Assembly (NCBI RefSeq): GCF_900105885.1
Contig: NZ_LT629780.1
Coordinates: 744,001-808,000, forward strand
Length of the DNA: 64,000 nucleotides
Direction of reading: 5' to 3'
Source: Pseudomonas guangdongensis
GTDB taxonomy: Bacteria > Pseudomonadota > Gammaproteobacteria > Pseudomonadales > Pseudomonadaceae
Positions 55,471 through 64,000 of the stretch are shown piece by piece. Position 1 is the stretch's first letter, and each line of letters opens with the position of its first letter. The position numbers were made by a program, and so were the translations under genes. The notes under the pieces were generated by a model. That model was not told where the DNA came from. It did not search any database and was given only the letters and a program-made list of their open reading frames with translations.

Positions 55471-56682
55471 GTGTCCGAACTCCTCCAAGGCCCCCTGCTG
55501 CGCCAGCGCTTCGCCGAACTGGACGCCTTTCTCCGCGAACACCAGCCGCTGTGGCGGGAAAAGCCCTTCACCGCCCGCCGCCTCGGCTGGGAACCGGCGC
55601 ATCCGGCGCTGGCCGCCTGGTTGCGCCGGCGCAGCCTGGAGCAGGCCGAGGCGGCGCACAACCACCCCGAACGCCTCGACGCCCCGGCGCCCTTCCCGCA
55701 ACTGGCCGCACGCGCCGCACAGCTCGCCGCGCTCGGCGAACTGCCGGCTGCCGCGCCGCAGCCATTGCCGGCGCAGTTCAGCGTCGACGTGCCGGGACGC
55801 AAGTGGCAGCAGATCGACGCCTTCGCCCGCCGCCTGCAGTTCCGCGCGCCACCGCGCCACTGGCTGGACTGGTGCGCCGGCAAGGGCCATCTGGGCCGGC
55901 GCCTGGCCCACGCCGGCACGCCGCTGACCTGCCTGGAATACGACGCCGCGCTGGTCGCCGACGGCCAGCGCCTCAGCGAGCGTCTGGCGCTGCCGGCGCG
56001 CCACCGCATCCAGGACGTGCTGGCCGGCGACGCCGCCGCGCAGCTGGATGCCGGGCACACGCCGGTGGCCCTGCACGCCTGCGGCGAGCTGCACGTGCGC
56101 CTGCTGGAGCTGGCCAGCCGGAAGGGCTGCCGGCAGCTGGCGGTGGCGCCCTGCTGCTACAACCGCATCGCCTCGGAGCACTACCGGCCGCTGTCGCAGC
56201 CGGCGCGCGACTCGGCCCTGCCGCTGAGCCGCGACGACCTGCGCCTGCCGCTGGCGGAAACCGTCACCGCCGGGGCGCGGGTGCGCCGTCAGCGCGACCG
56301 CTCGATGGCCCGGCGGCTGGCCTTCGACCTGTTGCAACGGGAGCTGCGCGGGGTGGACGACTACCTGCCGATGCCGTCGCTGGCGCCGGCCTGGCTGGAC
56401 AAGCCGTTCGCCGCCTACTGCCGCGAACTGGCCGCCCTCAGGGACCTGCCCGAGCCGGGCGAGCGCGACTGGGCGGCACTGGAGGCCGCCGGCTGGCAGC
56501 GCCTGGCCGAGGTGCGCAACCTGGAGCTGGTGCGCGGTCTGTTCCGCCGCCCGCTGGAACTGTGGCTGCTGCTGGATCGCGCCCTGTATCTGGAGGAGCA
56601 GGGCTACCGGGTGCGCCTGGGCAGCTTCTGCGACTACCACCTGACCCCGCGCAACATCCTGCTGCTGGCCGAGCGCGACTGA
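55471..56682 (+). CDS. SAM-dependent methyltransferase (Methyltransf_32/METTL25-like)
   Basis: A 403-residue protein. An N-terminal region of about 105 residues precedes a Rossmann methyltransferase domain with motif I WLDWCAGKGHLGRRLA (131-146), ALHACGELHVRLL, and the paired cysteines VAPCCYNRI (near 226) that characterise this family together with its eukaryotic METTL25/RRNAD1 relatives. The C-terminal region ends RLGSFCDYHLTPRNILLL. The substrate is unknown. Start is GTG; no upstream ATG is in frame nearby. It is convergent with the efflux operon. Confidence 0.82.
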   Translation: MSELLQGPLLRQRFAELDAFLREHQPLWREKPFTARRLGWEPAHPALAAWLRRRSLEQAEAAHNHPERLDAPAPFPQLAARAAQLAALGELPAAAPQPLPAQFSVDVPGRKWQQIDAFARRLQFRAPPRHWLDWCAGKGHLGRRLAHAGTPLTCLEYDAALVADGQRLSERLALPARHRIQDVLAGDAAAQLDAGHTPVALHACGELHVRLLELASRKGCRQLAVAPCCYNRIASEHYRPLSQPARDSALPLSRDDLRLPLAETVTAGARVRRQRDRSMARRLAFDLLQRELRGVDDYLPMPSLAPAWLDKPFAAYCRELAALRDLPEPGERDWAALEAAGWQRLAEVRNLELVRGLFRRPLELWLLLDRALYLEEQGYRVRLGSFCDYHLTPRNILLLAERD

Positions 56683-56807
56683 AGCGGCGGCCCGGCAGGC
56701 CACTCGCGCCGCGCTTATCTGCCAAAAAACACACCACGACGTCCGAGCCTGCCCACGCTGCCCGGCAGGCTCGCGCACGGGAGCAATCTCTCGACCTCGC
56801 GGAAACG

Positions 56808-56836
56808 CAGAAGGCGCCCACGAGGGGCGCCTTCTG
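56808..56836. terminator. Terminator between the methyltransferase and efflux operons
   Basis: CAGAAGGCGCC and GGCGCCTTCTG form an 11-bp perfect stem with a 7-base loop, 31 bases after the outer-membrane channel stop. On the minus strand CGTTTCC follows. It can serve both convergent units. Confidence 0.75.
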
Positions 56837-56866
56837 TCGGGACTGCACGCTGCCGCCGCAGCGACC

Positions 56867-58264
56867 TTATTCCACCCCGCCGCCGAGCGCCTTGAACAGG
56901 GCGATCTCGCCGGACAGCTGGGCCAGGCGGCTGGCGATCAGCTGCTGGCGGGCGGCGAACAGCTGGCGCTGGGCGTCGAGCAGGGTCAGCTGGCTGTCGA
57001 CCCCGGCGCGGTAGCGGCTCTCGGCCAGGCGGTAGTACTCGCTGCTCGACTCGACCAGGTCGCGCTGGGCGACCAGCTGCTCGCGGTAGGTGCCGCGCGC
57101 GGCCAGGCCGTCGGCCACCTCGCGGAACGCCGCCTGGATCGCCTGCTCGTACTGGGCCACGCGGATGTCCTGCTGCAGCTCGGCGTAGTCGAGGTTGGCC
57201 TTCAGGCGCCCGGCGGTGAAGATCGGCAGGTTGATCTGCGGCTGGAACAGCCAGGTGCCGCTGCCGCCGTCGAACAGCCCGGACAGCTGGCTACTGGCGG
57301 TGCCGGCGCTGGCGGTCAGGCCGATGCTCGGGAAGAACGCCGCGCGCGCCGCGCCGATGCTGGCGTTGGCGGCCTTGAGGACATGCTCGGCCTGGAGGAT
57401 GTCCGGGCGGCGCAACAGCAGCTCGGAGGACACGCCCACCGGCAGCTCGGCGAGCAGCTCGCCATCCAGCGCCGCCGTCGCGTTCAGCCCTTCGGCGCTG
57501 CCGGTGCCGAGCAGCAGCTGCAGGGCGTTGGCGTCCTGGGCGACCAGCCGGCGGTACTGGGCGACGCTGATCCGCGCGCCCTCCACCGCGGTGCGCGACT
57601 GCGCCAGCTCCAGCGCGGTGGCGACGCCGACCTCGAAGCTGCGCTGGGTCAGCGCGTAGCTCTGCTCGTAGGTGCGCAGGGTGTCCTCGCTCAGCGCCAG
57701 CTGGGCGCGGTCGGCCTGCAGCGCCAGCCAGGCGTTGGCCACGCCGGCCACCAGGCTGATCTGCGTGGCGCGCTGTGCCTGCTCGGTGGCGAAGTACTGC
57801 TGCAGCGCGGCATCGCGCAGGCTGCGCACCCGGCCGAACAGGTCCAGCTCCCAGGCGCTGACGCCCAGGGTGGCGCTGTACTGGCCGGCGGTGGTCGGCT
57901 CGCCGGAGGCCGACAGGTCGCCCGGCAGGCGCTGGCGGGTGCCGCTGCCAGCGGCGCCGAGCTGCGGGAACAGCTCGCTGCGCTGGATGCGGTACTGGGC
58001 CTGGAAGGCCTCGACGTTGAGCGCGGCGACGCGCAGGTCGCGGTTGTTGTCCAGGGCCACGGCGATCAGCTGCTGCAGCGCCGGATCGCGGAAGAAGCCG
58101 CGCCACTCGGGCGGCGTCGCCGTCGCGGCCTGGGTGGTGCCGGCGTACACGCCATCGCCGGGCAGGGTCGCGGCCACCGGCGGCGCCGGGCGCTGGTAGT
58201 CGGGGATCAGCGAGCAGCCGCCCAGGGCCAGCAGGATGCTCAGGGAGAGGATCGTCTTGTTCAC
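56867..58264 (-). CDS. Outer-membrane efflux lipoprotein (OprM/TtgC-like)
   Basis: A 465-residue TolC-family channel. Lipobox A-L-G-G-C at about 13-17 in [24 protein letters not shown]; two OEP repeats with long helices; [44 protein letters not shown] is the family hallmark (quoted as such). I chose the GTG at 58264, which overlaps the RND pump stop (GTGA) and gives the lipoprotein signal; a much longer frame reads through the pump gene and is spurious. Third gene of the operon. Confidence 0.95.
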   Translation of the reverse strand: MNKTILSLSILLALGGCSLIPDYQRPAPPVAATLPGDGVYAGTTQAATATPPEWRGFFRDPALQQLIAVALDNNRDLRVAALNVEAFQAQYRIQRSELFPQLGAAGSGTRQRLPGDLSASGEPTTAGQYSATLGVSAWELDLFGRVRSLRDAALQQYFATEQAQRATQISLVAGVANAWLALQADRAQLALSEDTLRTYEQSYALTQRSFEVGVATALELAQSRTAVEGARISVAQYRRLVAQDANALQLLLGTGSAEGLNATAALDGELLAELPVGVSSELLLRRPDILQAEHVLKAANASIGAARAAFFPSIGLTASAGTASSQLSGLFDGGSGTWLFQPQINLPIFTAGRLKANLDYAELQQDIRVAQYEQAIQAAFREVADGLAARGTYREQLVAQRDLVESSSEYYRLAESRYRAGVDSQLTLLDAQRQLFAARQQLIASRLAQLSGEIALFKALGGGVE

Positions 58265-61200
58265 AGCGCGGACTCCTTTTCGGCCTGCGGCTTGCGCTTG
58301 CGCTCGGTCAGCGAGCAGATCACCACATAGAACAGCGGGATCCAGAAGATTGCCAGCACCAGCGCGGACAACATGCCGCCGATCACCCCGGTGCCGATGG
58401 CGTGCTTGCTGCCGGCGCCGGCGCCGCTGGAGATGGCCAGCGGCACCACGCCGAGGATGAACGCCAGCGAAGTCATCACGATCGGGCGCAGACGCATGCG
58501 GCAGGCTTCCACAGCGGCGTCGACCAGGCTCATGCCCTGCTCGTGCAGCGACTTGGCGAACTCGACGATGAGGATCGCGTTGCGCGCCGACAGGCCGATG
58601 GTGGTGAGCAGGCCGATCTGGAAGTACACGTCGTTGGACAGGCCGCGGCCGTAGGTGGCCAGCAGCGCGCCGAGGATACCCAGCGGCACCACCAGCATCA
58701 CCGACAGCGGGATCGACCAGCTCTCGTAGAGCGCCGCCAGGCAGAGGAACACCACCAGCAGCGACAGCGCGTACAGCGCGGTGGCCTGGTCGCCGGCCAG
58801 ACGCTCCTCGTAGGACAGCCCGGTCCAGGCGATGCCGACGCCCGGCGGCAGCTGGGCGGCGATCTTCTCCACCTCGGCCATCGCCTCGCCGGAGCTGAAG
58901 CCCGGGGCGGCGGCGCCGAGGATCTCCATCGCCGGCACGCCGTTGTAGCGCGACAGCTTGGGCGGGCCGTAGATCCACTGGCCGCTGGCGAAGGCGCCGA
59001 ACGGCACCATGTCGCCGGCCGCGTTGCGCACGAACCACTTGTCGAGGTCCTCGGGGTTCATCCGCGCATCGGCCTCGCCCTGCATGTAGACCTTCTTCAC
59101 CCGGCCGCGGTCGATGAAGTCGTTGACGTAGCTGCCGCCCCAGGCGATCGACAGGGTCTGGTCGATTTCGGCCAGCGACACGCCCTGGGCGCGGGCCTTC
59201 TCGTCGTCGATCAGCAGCTGGAACTGCGGCTCGTCGCGCAGGCCGTTGGGACGCACGCCGGCCAGTTTGGGGTTCTGCGCCGCCAGGCCGAGGAACTGGT
59301 CGCGGGCCTGGGTCAGCACCTGGTGGCCGACGCCGGCGCGGTCCTGGAGGAACAGGTTGAAGCCGGTGGCGTTACCCAGCTCCATCACCGCCGGCGGCGC
59401 GAAGGCGAAGGCCATGGCGTCGCGGAAGGCGAAGAAGCGCTGCTGCGCGCGCTGGGCCAGGTCGAACACGCTCTGCCCCGGCTCGCTGCGCGCCGACCAG
59501 GGATGCAGGCCGATGAAGGCCATCGCCGAGTTCTGCCCGCGGCCGGCGAAGTTGAAGCCGTTGACGGTGAACACCGAGCGCACCACCTCGCTTTCCTCGT
59601 CCAGCAGGTACTCGCGCATCTGCCGGACCACCTCGTAGGTGCGCTCGGCGCTGGAGCCGGCCGGCGTCTGCACCTGGGCGAACAGCACGCCCTGATCCTC
59701 CTCGGGGAGGAACGAGGTGGGGATCTTGGTGAACATCCACGCCATCACGCCGACGATCACCAGATACATCAGCAGGTACGGCGCCTTGCGCTTGAGCACC
59801 GCCTTGACGCCGCGCTCGTAGCCGTTGACGCCGCGCTGGAAGCTGCGGTTGAACCAGCCGAAGAAGCCGCTCTTGCCGTGATGCTGCCCTTTGGCCAGGG
59901 GCTTGAGCATGGTGGCGCACAGCGCCGGGGTGAAGACCAGCGCGACCAGCACCGAGAGGGCCATGGCCGAGACGATGGTGATCGAGAACTGCTGGTAGAT
60001 CACCCCGGTGGAGCCGGGGAAGAACGCCATCGGCACGAACACCGCCGACAGCACCAGGCCGATGCCGACCAGCGCGCCCTGGATCTGCCCCATCGACTTG
60101 CGGGTGGCCTCCAGCGGCGACAGGCCCTCCTCGCTCATCACCCGCTCGACGTTCTCCACCACCACGATGGCGTCGTCGACCAGCAGGCCGATGGCGAGGA
60201 TCATGGCGAACATGGTCAGGGTGTTGATGCTGAAGCCGAACGCCGCGAGGATGCCGAAGGTGCCGAGCAGCACCACCGGCACCGCCAGGGTCGGGATCAG
60301 CGTGGCGCGGAAGTTCTGCAGGAACAGGTACATGACCAGGAAGACCAGGACGATGGCCTCGAACAGGGTCATCACCACGCCCATGATCGACTCGGAGATC
60401 ACCGGGGTGGTGTCGTAGGGGTAGTAGACCTTCATCCCCGGCGGGAAGAACGGCTCCAGTTCGGCGATGGTCGCGCGCACCGCCTTGGCGGTGTCCAGGG
60501 CGTTGGCGCCGGTGGCCAGCTTGATCGCCAGACCGCTGGCCGGGCTGCCGTTGAACTCGGCGCTGATGCTGTAGTTCTCGCCGCCCAGTTCGACCCGGGC
60601 GACGTCGCCCAGGCGCACCTGGGAGCCGTCCGGGTTGACCTTGAGGAGGATGTTGCGGAACTGCTCGGGGGTCTGCAGGCGGGTCTTGCCGATGATGGTC
60701 GCGGTCAGCTGCTGGCCCGGCGAGGCCGGCAGGCCACCGAGCTGGCCGGAGGATATCTGCACGTTCTGCGCCTGGATGGCGCTCTTCACGTCCACCGGGG
60801 TCAGCGCGAAGTTGTTCAGCTTGGCCGGATCGAGCCAGATGCGCATGGCGTACTGCGAGCCGAACACCTGGAAGTCGCCGACGCCCTTGGTCCGCGACAG
60901 CGGGTCCTGGATGTTGGAGACGATGTAGTCGGCCAGGTCGTTCTTGTCCATGCTGCCGTCTTCGGAGACCAGCGCCACCACCAGCAGGAAGTTCTTCACC
61001 GCCTTGGTGACGCGGATACCCTGCTGCTGCACCTCCTGGGGCAACAGCGGCGTCGCCAGCTGCAGCTTGTTCTGCACCTGCACCTGGGCGATGTCAGGGT
61101 CGGTGCCCTGCTCGAAGGTCACGGTGATTTCCATGCTGCCGTCGGAGTTGCTCGACGAGCTGATGTAGCGCAGGCCGTCGATGCCGTTGAGCTGCTGCTC

Positions 61201-61395
61201 GATCACCTGCACCACGGTGTCCTGCACGGTCTGCGCCGAGGCGCCCGGGTAGCGCACCGAGATGCCCACCGCCGGCGGGGCGATGCTCGGGTACTGGTTG
61301 ATCGGCAATTTGAGGATCGCCAGACCGCCGGCCAGCATGATCACCAGGGCGATCACCCAGGCGAAGATCGGCCGGTCGATGAAGAATTTCGACAT
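58261..61395 (-). CDS. RND multidrug efflux pump, HAE1 family (MexB/TtgB-like)
   Basis: A 1044-residue inner-membrane transporter with twelve membrane segments and two large periplasmic loops. N-terminus [21 protein letters not shown], proton-relay Asp pair in [14 protein letters not shown], and [19 protein letters not shown] are characteristic. Size and sequence fit MexB/TtgB, which pump solvents, beta-lactams, chloramphenicol and other drugs. The gene is 12 bases downstream of the adaptor gene. Confidence 0.97.
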   Translation of the reverse strand: MSKFFIDRPIFAWVIALVIMLAGGLAILKLPINQYPSIAPPAVGISVRYPGASAQTVQDTVVQVIEQQLNGIDGLRYISSSSNSDGSMEITVTFEQGTDPDIAQVQVQNKLQLATPLLPQEVQQQGIRVTKAVKNFLLVVALVSEDGSMDKNDLADYIVSNIQDPLSRTKGVGDFQVFGSQYAMRIWLDPAKLNNFALTPVDVKSAIQAQNVQISSGQLGGLPASPGQQLTATIIGKTRLQTPEQFRNILLKVNPDGSQVRLGDVARVELGGENYSISAEFNGSPASGLAIKLATGANALDTAKAVRATIAELEPFFPPGMKVYYPYDTTPVISESIMGVVMTLFEAIVLVFLVMYLFLQNFRATLIPTLAVPVVLLGTFGILAAFGFSINTLTMFAMILAIGLLVDDAIVVVENVERVMSEEGLSPLEATRKSMGQIQGALVGIGLVLSAVFVPMAFFPGSTGVIYQQFSITIVSAMALSVLVALVFTPALCATMLKPLAKGQHHGKSGFFGWFNRSFQRGVNGYERGVKAVLKRKAPYLLMYLVIVGVMAWMFTKIPTSFLPEEDQGVLFAQVQTPAGSSAERTYEVVRQMREYLLDEESEVVRSVFTVNGFNFAGRGQNSAMAFIGLHPWSARSEPGQSVFDLAQRAQQRFFAFRDAMAFAFAPPAVMELGNATGFNLFLQDRAGVGHQVLTQARDQFLGLAAQNPKLAGVRPNGLRDEPQFQLLIDDEKARAQGVSLAEIDQTLSIAWGGSYVNDFIDRGRVKKVYMQGEADARMNPEDLDKWFVRNAAGDMVPFGAFASGQWIYGPPKLSRYNGVPAMEILGAAAPGFSSGEAMAEVEKIAAQLPPGVGIAWTGLSYEERLAGDQATALYALSLLVVFLCLAALYESWSIPLSVMLVVPLGILGALLATYGRGLSNDVYFQIGLLTTIGLSARNAILIVEFAKSLHEQGMSLVDAAVEACRMRLRPIVMTSLAFILGVVPLAISSGAGAGSKHAIGTGVIGGMLSALVLAIFWIPLFYVVICSLTERKRKPQAEKESAL

Positions 61396-61407
61396 GACTG
61401 CGCTCCC

Positions 61408-62565
61408 TTAGCGGCCGGCCGCCGGCGCCCCGGCGGGCGCGGCGGACAGCGCCGGCACGTTGCCGGCCGGCTTGACCTGCACCTCGACGCCCGGCTGGAT
61501 GAACTGCAGGCCCTCGGTGATCAGCCGGTCGCCGGGCGCCAGGCCCTCGCTGACCAGCCAGAAGCTGCCGGCGGTGCGTTCGGCCTTGAGCACGCGCGGC
61601 TCCACCTTGTTCTCGGCGTTGACCACCATGGCCACCGCCTCGCCCTTCGGATTGCGCATCACGCCCTGCTGCGGGGCGAGGATCGCCGCGCTCTTGCTGC
61701 CGGTCTGCAGCTGCGCCTGGACGAACATGCCCGGCAGCAGCTGCTGCTCGGGGTTGGGGAACACCGCGCGCAGGGTCACCGACCCGGTGCCCGGATCCAC
61801 CGACACCTCGGAGAACTCCAGGCGCCCGGCATGGGCGTAGGCGCTGCCGTCGGGCAGGGTCAGGGTGGCGCGGGCGGCGTTGTCGCCGACCTTCTCCAGC
61901 TGGCCGGCGGCCAGCTCGCGGCGCAGGCGCAGCAGTTCGGTGGCCGGCTGGGTGACGTCGACGTAGATCGGGTCGAGCTGCTGGATCACCGCCAGCGCCT
62001 CGCTCTGTCCGCTGCTGACCAGCGCGCCCTCGGTCACCGCCGAGCGGCCGATGCGCCCGCCGATCGGCGCCAACACCTTGGTGTAGCGCAAATCGATCTG
62101 CGCCTTGTCCAGCGCCGCCTCGGCCTGCAGCTGGGCGGCGCGCGCCTCGTCGTACTGCTGGCGGCTGACCGCCCGCTCGTTGACCAGCAGCTTGTAGCGC
62201 TCGGCCAGGGCACGGCTCGACAGCACGCTGGCCTCGGCGCTTTTCAGGGTCGCCTGATAGGTGGCCGGATCGATCTGGTAGAGCTGCTGGCCGGCCTTGA
62301 CCTCGCCGCCCTCGGCGAACAGACGCTTCTGGACGATGCCGCCGACCTGCGGGCGCACCTCGGCGATGCGGTAGGCGCTGGTACGGCCGGGCAACTGGCT
62401 GGTCAGGGTGTACGGCTGCGCTTCAAGGGTCACCACGCCGACCAGCGGCGCGGGACGCGCCGGCGCCGCGGCGTCCGGTTCCTGCTGGCAGCCGGCCAGC
62501 GACAAAAGCGACAGCAGGGCGGCTGAGCCCAGCGTCGCGCGAGCGAAAGTGCGGTTCATCGGCAA
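61408..62565 (-). CDS. Periplasmic adaptor lipoprotein (MexA/TtgA-like)
   Basis: A 385-residue membrane-fusion protein. Lipobox L-S-L-A-G-C near 22-26, then VVTLEAQPYTLTSQLPGRTSAYRIAEVRPQVGGIVQKRLFAEGGEVKAGQ (lipoyl half), a coiled coil, and QLYQIDPATYQATLKSAEA. It links the pump to the outer-membrane channel. First gene of the efflux operon, divergent from the TetR gene. Confidence 0.96.
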   Translation of the reverse strand: MPMNRTFARATLGSAALLSLLSLAGCQQEPDAAAPARPAPLVGVVTLEAQPYTLTSQLPGRTSAYRIAEVRPQVGGIVQKRLFAEGGEVKAGQQLYQIDPATYQATLKSAEASVLSSRALAERYKLLVNERAVSRQQYDEARAAQLQAEAALDKAQIDLRYTKVLAPIGGRIGRSAVTEGALVSSGQSEALAVIQQLDPIYVDVTQPATELLRLRRELAAGQLEKVGDNAARATLTLPDGSAYAHAGRLEFSEVSVDPGTGSVTLRAVFPNPEQQLLPGMFVQAQLQTGSKSAAILAPQQGVMRNPKGEAVAMVVNAENKVEPRVLKAERTAGSFWLVSEGLAPGDRLITEGLQFIQPGVEVQVKPAGNVPALSAAPAGAPAAGR

Positions 62566-62634
62566 GGCCTCGAATTCGTTGCACGGACAAGGAGGAAAAC
62601 GGTGGGAATGGTTGAATCCCCGATGAGCGGCAAT

Positions 62635-62664
62635 ATACTTACGTTCACGTTTGTTTGTAAATGC
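62635..62664. promoter_or_regulatory. TtgR-type operator between efflux operon and its repressor
   Basis: Read on the minus strand this contains GCATTTACAAACAAACGTGA followed by ACGTAAGTAT. It differs at only a few positions from the Pseudomonas putida TtgR operator as I remember it (core TTTACAAACAA...TGTAAGTA). It lies in the 152-base divergent region, 54 bases before the repressor ATG. Confidence 0.75.
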
Positions 62665-62717
62665 GCACCTGTTGCCGCAAATGTGCCCCGCAGCAGGTTC
62701 CGCTCACGAGACCGACC

Positions 62718-63356
62718 ATGGCCCGACGTACCAAAGAAGAAGCCCAGGAAACCCGCAACCAGATCCTCGACAGCGCCGAGCGGGTGTTCGCCAGCAAGGG
62801 CGTGACCCACAGCACCATGGCAGACATCGCCGCCGATGCCGGGGTGTCGCGCGGCGCCCTCTACTGGCACTTCACCAGCAAGACCGACATCTTCCACGCC
62901 ATGTTCGTCCGCCAGCACGACGCCAACAAGGTCGTCTGCGCCGCCGCCCGCGACCCGGACGAGCCGGACCCGCTGGGCCAGATGCGCAGCATCCTCAGCC
63001 ACTTCCTGCGCAAGGTGGTCGAGGACCCGCAGCAGCGCCGGGTCTGCGAAATCCTCCACCACAAGTGCGAGCTGGCCGGCGAGCAGGCCGCCCTGCGCCA
63101 GCACCTGCAGGCCACCGGCGAGGAGATCGACCAGGACATCGCCCTGTCCCTGCGCCACGCCATCCAGCGCGGCCAGCTGCCCGCCAACCTCGACCTGCAG
63201 CGCGCCGCCGTCGCCGTCCACGCCTACATCCACGGCCTGATCAACAACTGGCTGCTGCGCCCGGACGGCTACCCCCTGGCCCGCGAGGCCGAGCCCCTGG
63301 TCGACGCCCTGCTGGACATGCTCAGGCTCAGCCCGGCGCTACGCCACCCGGCCTGA
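62718..63356 (+). CDS. TetR-family efflux repressor (TtgR-like)
   Basis: A 212-residue regulator. N-terminus MARRTKEEAQETRNQILDSA, then the helix-turn-helix STMADIAADAGVSRGALYWHF (about 34-54), almost the TtgR/AcrR pattern. The C-terminal helical domain should bind drugs or aromatics and release the operator. I chose the ATG at 62718, which gives the family N-terminus; a 19-residue longer frame would include the operator bases. Expected to control itself and the divergent pump operon. Confidence 0.93.
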   Translation: MARRTKEEAQETRNQILDSAERVFASKGVTHSTMADIAADAGVSRGALYWHFTSKTDIFHAMFVRQHDANKVVCAAARDPDEPDPLGQMRSILSHFLRKVVEDPQQRRVCEILHHKCELAGEQAALRQHLQATGEEIDQDIALSLRHAIQRGQLPANLDLQRAAVAVHAYIHGLINNWLLRPDGYPLAREAEPLVDALLDMLRLSPALRHPA

Positions 63357-63367
63357 AGCGCCGCGCC

Positions 63368-63388
63368 CTGCCGCGCCACGCGCGGCAG
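63368..63388 (+). terminator. Terminator hairpin after the TetR gene
   Basis: A 9-bp perfect stem, CTGCCGCGC and GCGCGGCAG, with a 3-base CAC loop, 12 bases past the stop and followed by TTGTCG. Confidence 0.65.
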
Positions 63389-63460
63389 TTGTCGCCCCCG
63401 CCCATCTGCCCCAGACTGTTCGCCAACGACACCATCATTGCGAGCGGAGCGAGAACCAAG

Positions 63461-63811
63461 ATGTCCGACAGAACAGGCAGCAGCGCCAGCTATCGGCAGC
63501 GCGAGTCAGGCTATCGGGACAAGGCGCTGAAGATGTACCCGTGGGTCTGCGGGCGCTGTGCGCGGGAATTCACCTATTCCAACCTCAGCCAGTTGACGGT
63601 CCACCATATCGACCACAACCACGACAACAATCCGGCCGACGGCAGCAACTGGGAGTTGCTCTGCCTGTATTGTCACGACCACGAGCACTCCAAATACTTC
63701 ATCTATAACGGCGAGAACGGCAGCGCGGTGATTCCCGGCGAGAAGTCGCCGCAGGTCAAGCACAATCCGTTCGCCGACCTCAAGGCGCTGATGGACAAGC
63801 AGCAGAAGTAA
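63461..63811 (+). CDS. HNH-domain protein, YajD-like
   Basis: A 116-residue protein, the size of E. coli YajD. Zinc-type pairs C30-x-x-C33 and C68-x-x-C71 frame an HNH core: LTVHHIDHNHDNNPADGSNWELLCLYCHDHEH. The catalytic-type His lies in V-H-H-I-D. Cellular role is unknown; family members are annotated as putative nucleases. No mobile-element or restriction partner lies nearby. Confidence 0.88.
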   Translation: MSDRTGSSASYRQRESGYRDKALKMYPWVCGRCAREFTYSNLSQLTVHHIDHNHDNNPADGSNWELLCLYCHDHEHSKYFIYNGENGSAVIPGEKSPQVKHNPFADLKALMDKQQK

Positions 63812-63822
63812 GCTCCCCGTCC

Positions 63823-63901
63823 GCCGCGGGAATAACCCCGCGGCCACCGAGAACGGTGCGCAGCGCGCACTTTCAGGGCCGGCGACAATCACTGCCGGCC
63901 C
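63823..63901 (+). terminator. Cluster of three hairpins after the YajD-like gene
   Basis: Perfect stems at 63823-63844 (8 bp), 63856-63870 (6 bp, followed by TTTCAG) and 63876-63901 (8 bp, 10-base loop). The second looks most like a terminator. Confidence 0.5.
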
Positions 63902-63922
63902 CACCATGTCAGGAATAACCCC

Positions 63923-64000
63923 ATGCAAGAAGTCCAGATGGCGCCGCTCAGCGAAGCGGAAATCGACGAACTCAATCAACTGCTGTTCGATTACTCCGAA
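63923..64000 (+). CDS. 5' end of a gene cut by the window; possibly YecA/YgfB family
   Basis: Twenty-six codons are present, beginning MQEVQMAPLSEAEIDELNQL and continuing LFDYSE to the edge, with no stop. L-S-E-x-E-I-D-E-L-x-x-L-L resembles the start of UPF0149 (YecA/YgfB) proteins, but 26 residues are too few to decide. AGGAATAACCCC precedes the ATG. Confidence 0.5.
   Translation, partial: MQEVQMAPLSEAEIDELNQLLFDYSE

Noticed and set aside
56867..59038. A 723-codon frame suggesting a fusion upstream of the outer-membrane channel
   Set aside because: The first 258 codons are an alternate frame of the RND pump gene; the lipoprotein signal starts at the GTG that overlaps the pump stop.
58402..62526. 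An open frame of 1374 codons opposite the RND pump and adaptor
   Set aside because: Same artefact: His/Gln/Arg/Asp-rich translation, no motif, fully antisense to conserved genes.
63461..63811. HNH protein as part of a restriction or toxin system
   Set aside because: Size and motifs match stand-alone YajD; no partner, immunity gene or mobile context is present.
1..64000. CRISPR arrays, tRNA or rRNA genes, insertion sequences, prophage or biosynthetic clusters
   Set aside because: None seen: no regularly spaced repeats, no tRNA cloverleaf noticed in the short gaps, no transposase or integrase among the products.

Overview
This window is one long, high-GC flagellar and chemotaxis island (about 1-52 kb), followed by a short metabolic and efflux segment (52-64 kb). 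The coding style and the right-hand flank look like Pseudomonadaceae: a polar amino-acid ABC transporter, a TtgABC/MexAB-OprM-type efflux pump with a divergent TtgR-like repressor, and a YajD-like HNH protein. The flagellar set, however, is built on FlhD/FlhC with a motAB-cheAW-MCP-cheRBYZ-flhBA order, like enteric and beta-proteobacterial peritrichous flagella rather than the FleQ/FleSR polar system of Pseudomonas. An Azotobacter-like member of the Pseudomonadaceae is my best inference; I cannot prove it from the sequence.

Layout. On the minus strand, reading from 22.5 kb down to 0.16 kb: flhD-flhC; motA-motB-cheA-cheW; four chemoreceptor genes interleaved with cheR, cheB, cheY and cheZ; then, after a strong hairpin, flhB-flhA-flhF, a shortened FlhG-like gene with no P-loop, and flhE. 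From 26.9 to 22.7 kb (minus): fliE, then fliD-fliS-fliT, a second fliK-like gene and an FlhB-tail (FhlB-like) gene. From 27.2 to 38.5 kb (plus): fliFGHIJK and fliLMNOPQR. From 49.1 to 38.6 kb (minus): flgBCDEFGHIJ and flgKL. From 49.3 to 52.2 kb (plus): flgA, flgM, flgN and a PAS-PAS-GGDEF diguanylate cyclase. The rest is an amino-acid ABC transporter (52.3-55.3 kb), a methyltransferase (55.5-56.7 kb), the RND efflux operon with its regulator (56.9-63.4 kb), a YajD-like HNH gene, and the first 26 codons of a gene cut by the window end.

How it fits together. FlhD4C2 would switch on the hook-basal-body operons. FlgM holds sigma-28 until hook completion. I find five strong sigma-28 promoters with identical 11-base spacing, in front of motA-motB-cheA-cheW, the sCache receptor, fliD-fliS-fliT, flgK-flgL and flgM, plus a weaker candidate before fliL. 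These late genes encode stators, chemosensory proteins, cap and hook-filament junction. The fliA and flagellin genes are not in the window. I see no CRISPR array, tRNA, rRNA, insertion sequence, prophage or defence system.

The most unusual points are the rebuilt FlhF (774 residues, about 365 of them an unrecognised C-terminal extension, with altered GTPase motifs) next to a degenerate FlhG-like protein; a FliN with three tandem W-A-x-A-x-A-E-Q motifs; a chemoreceptor with almost no periplasmic domain; and four receptors sharing a nearly identical 92-bp signalling-tip segment, two copies being exactly identical.
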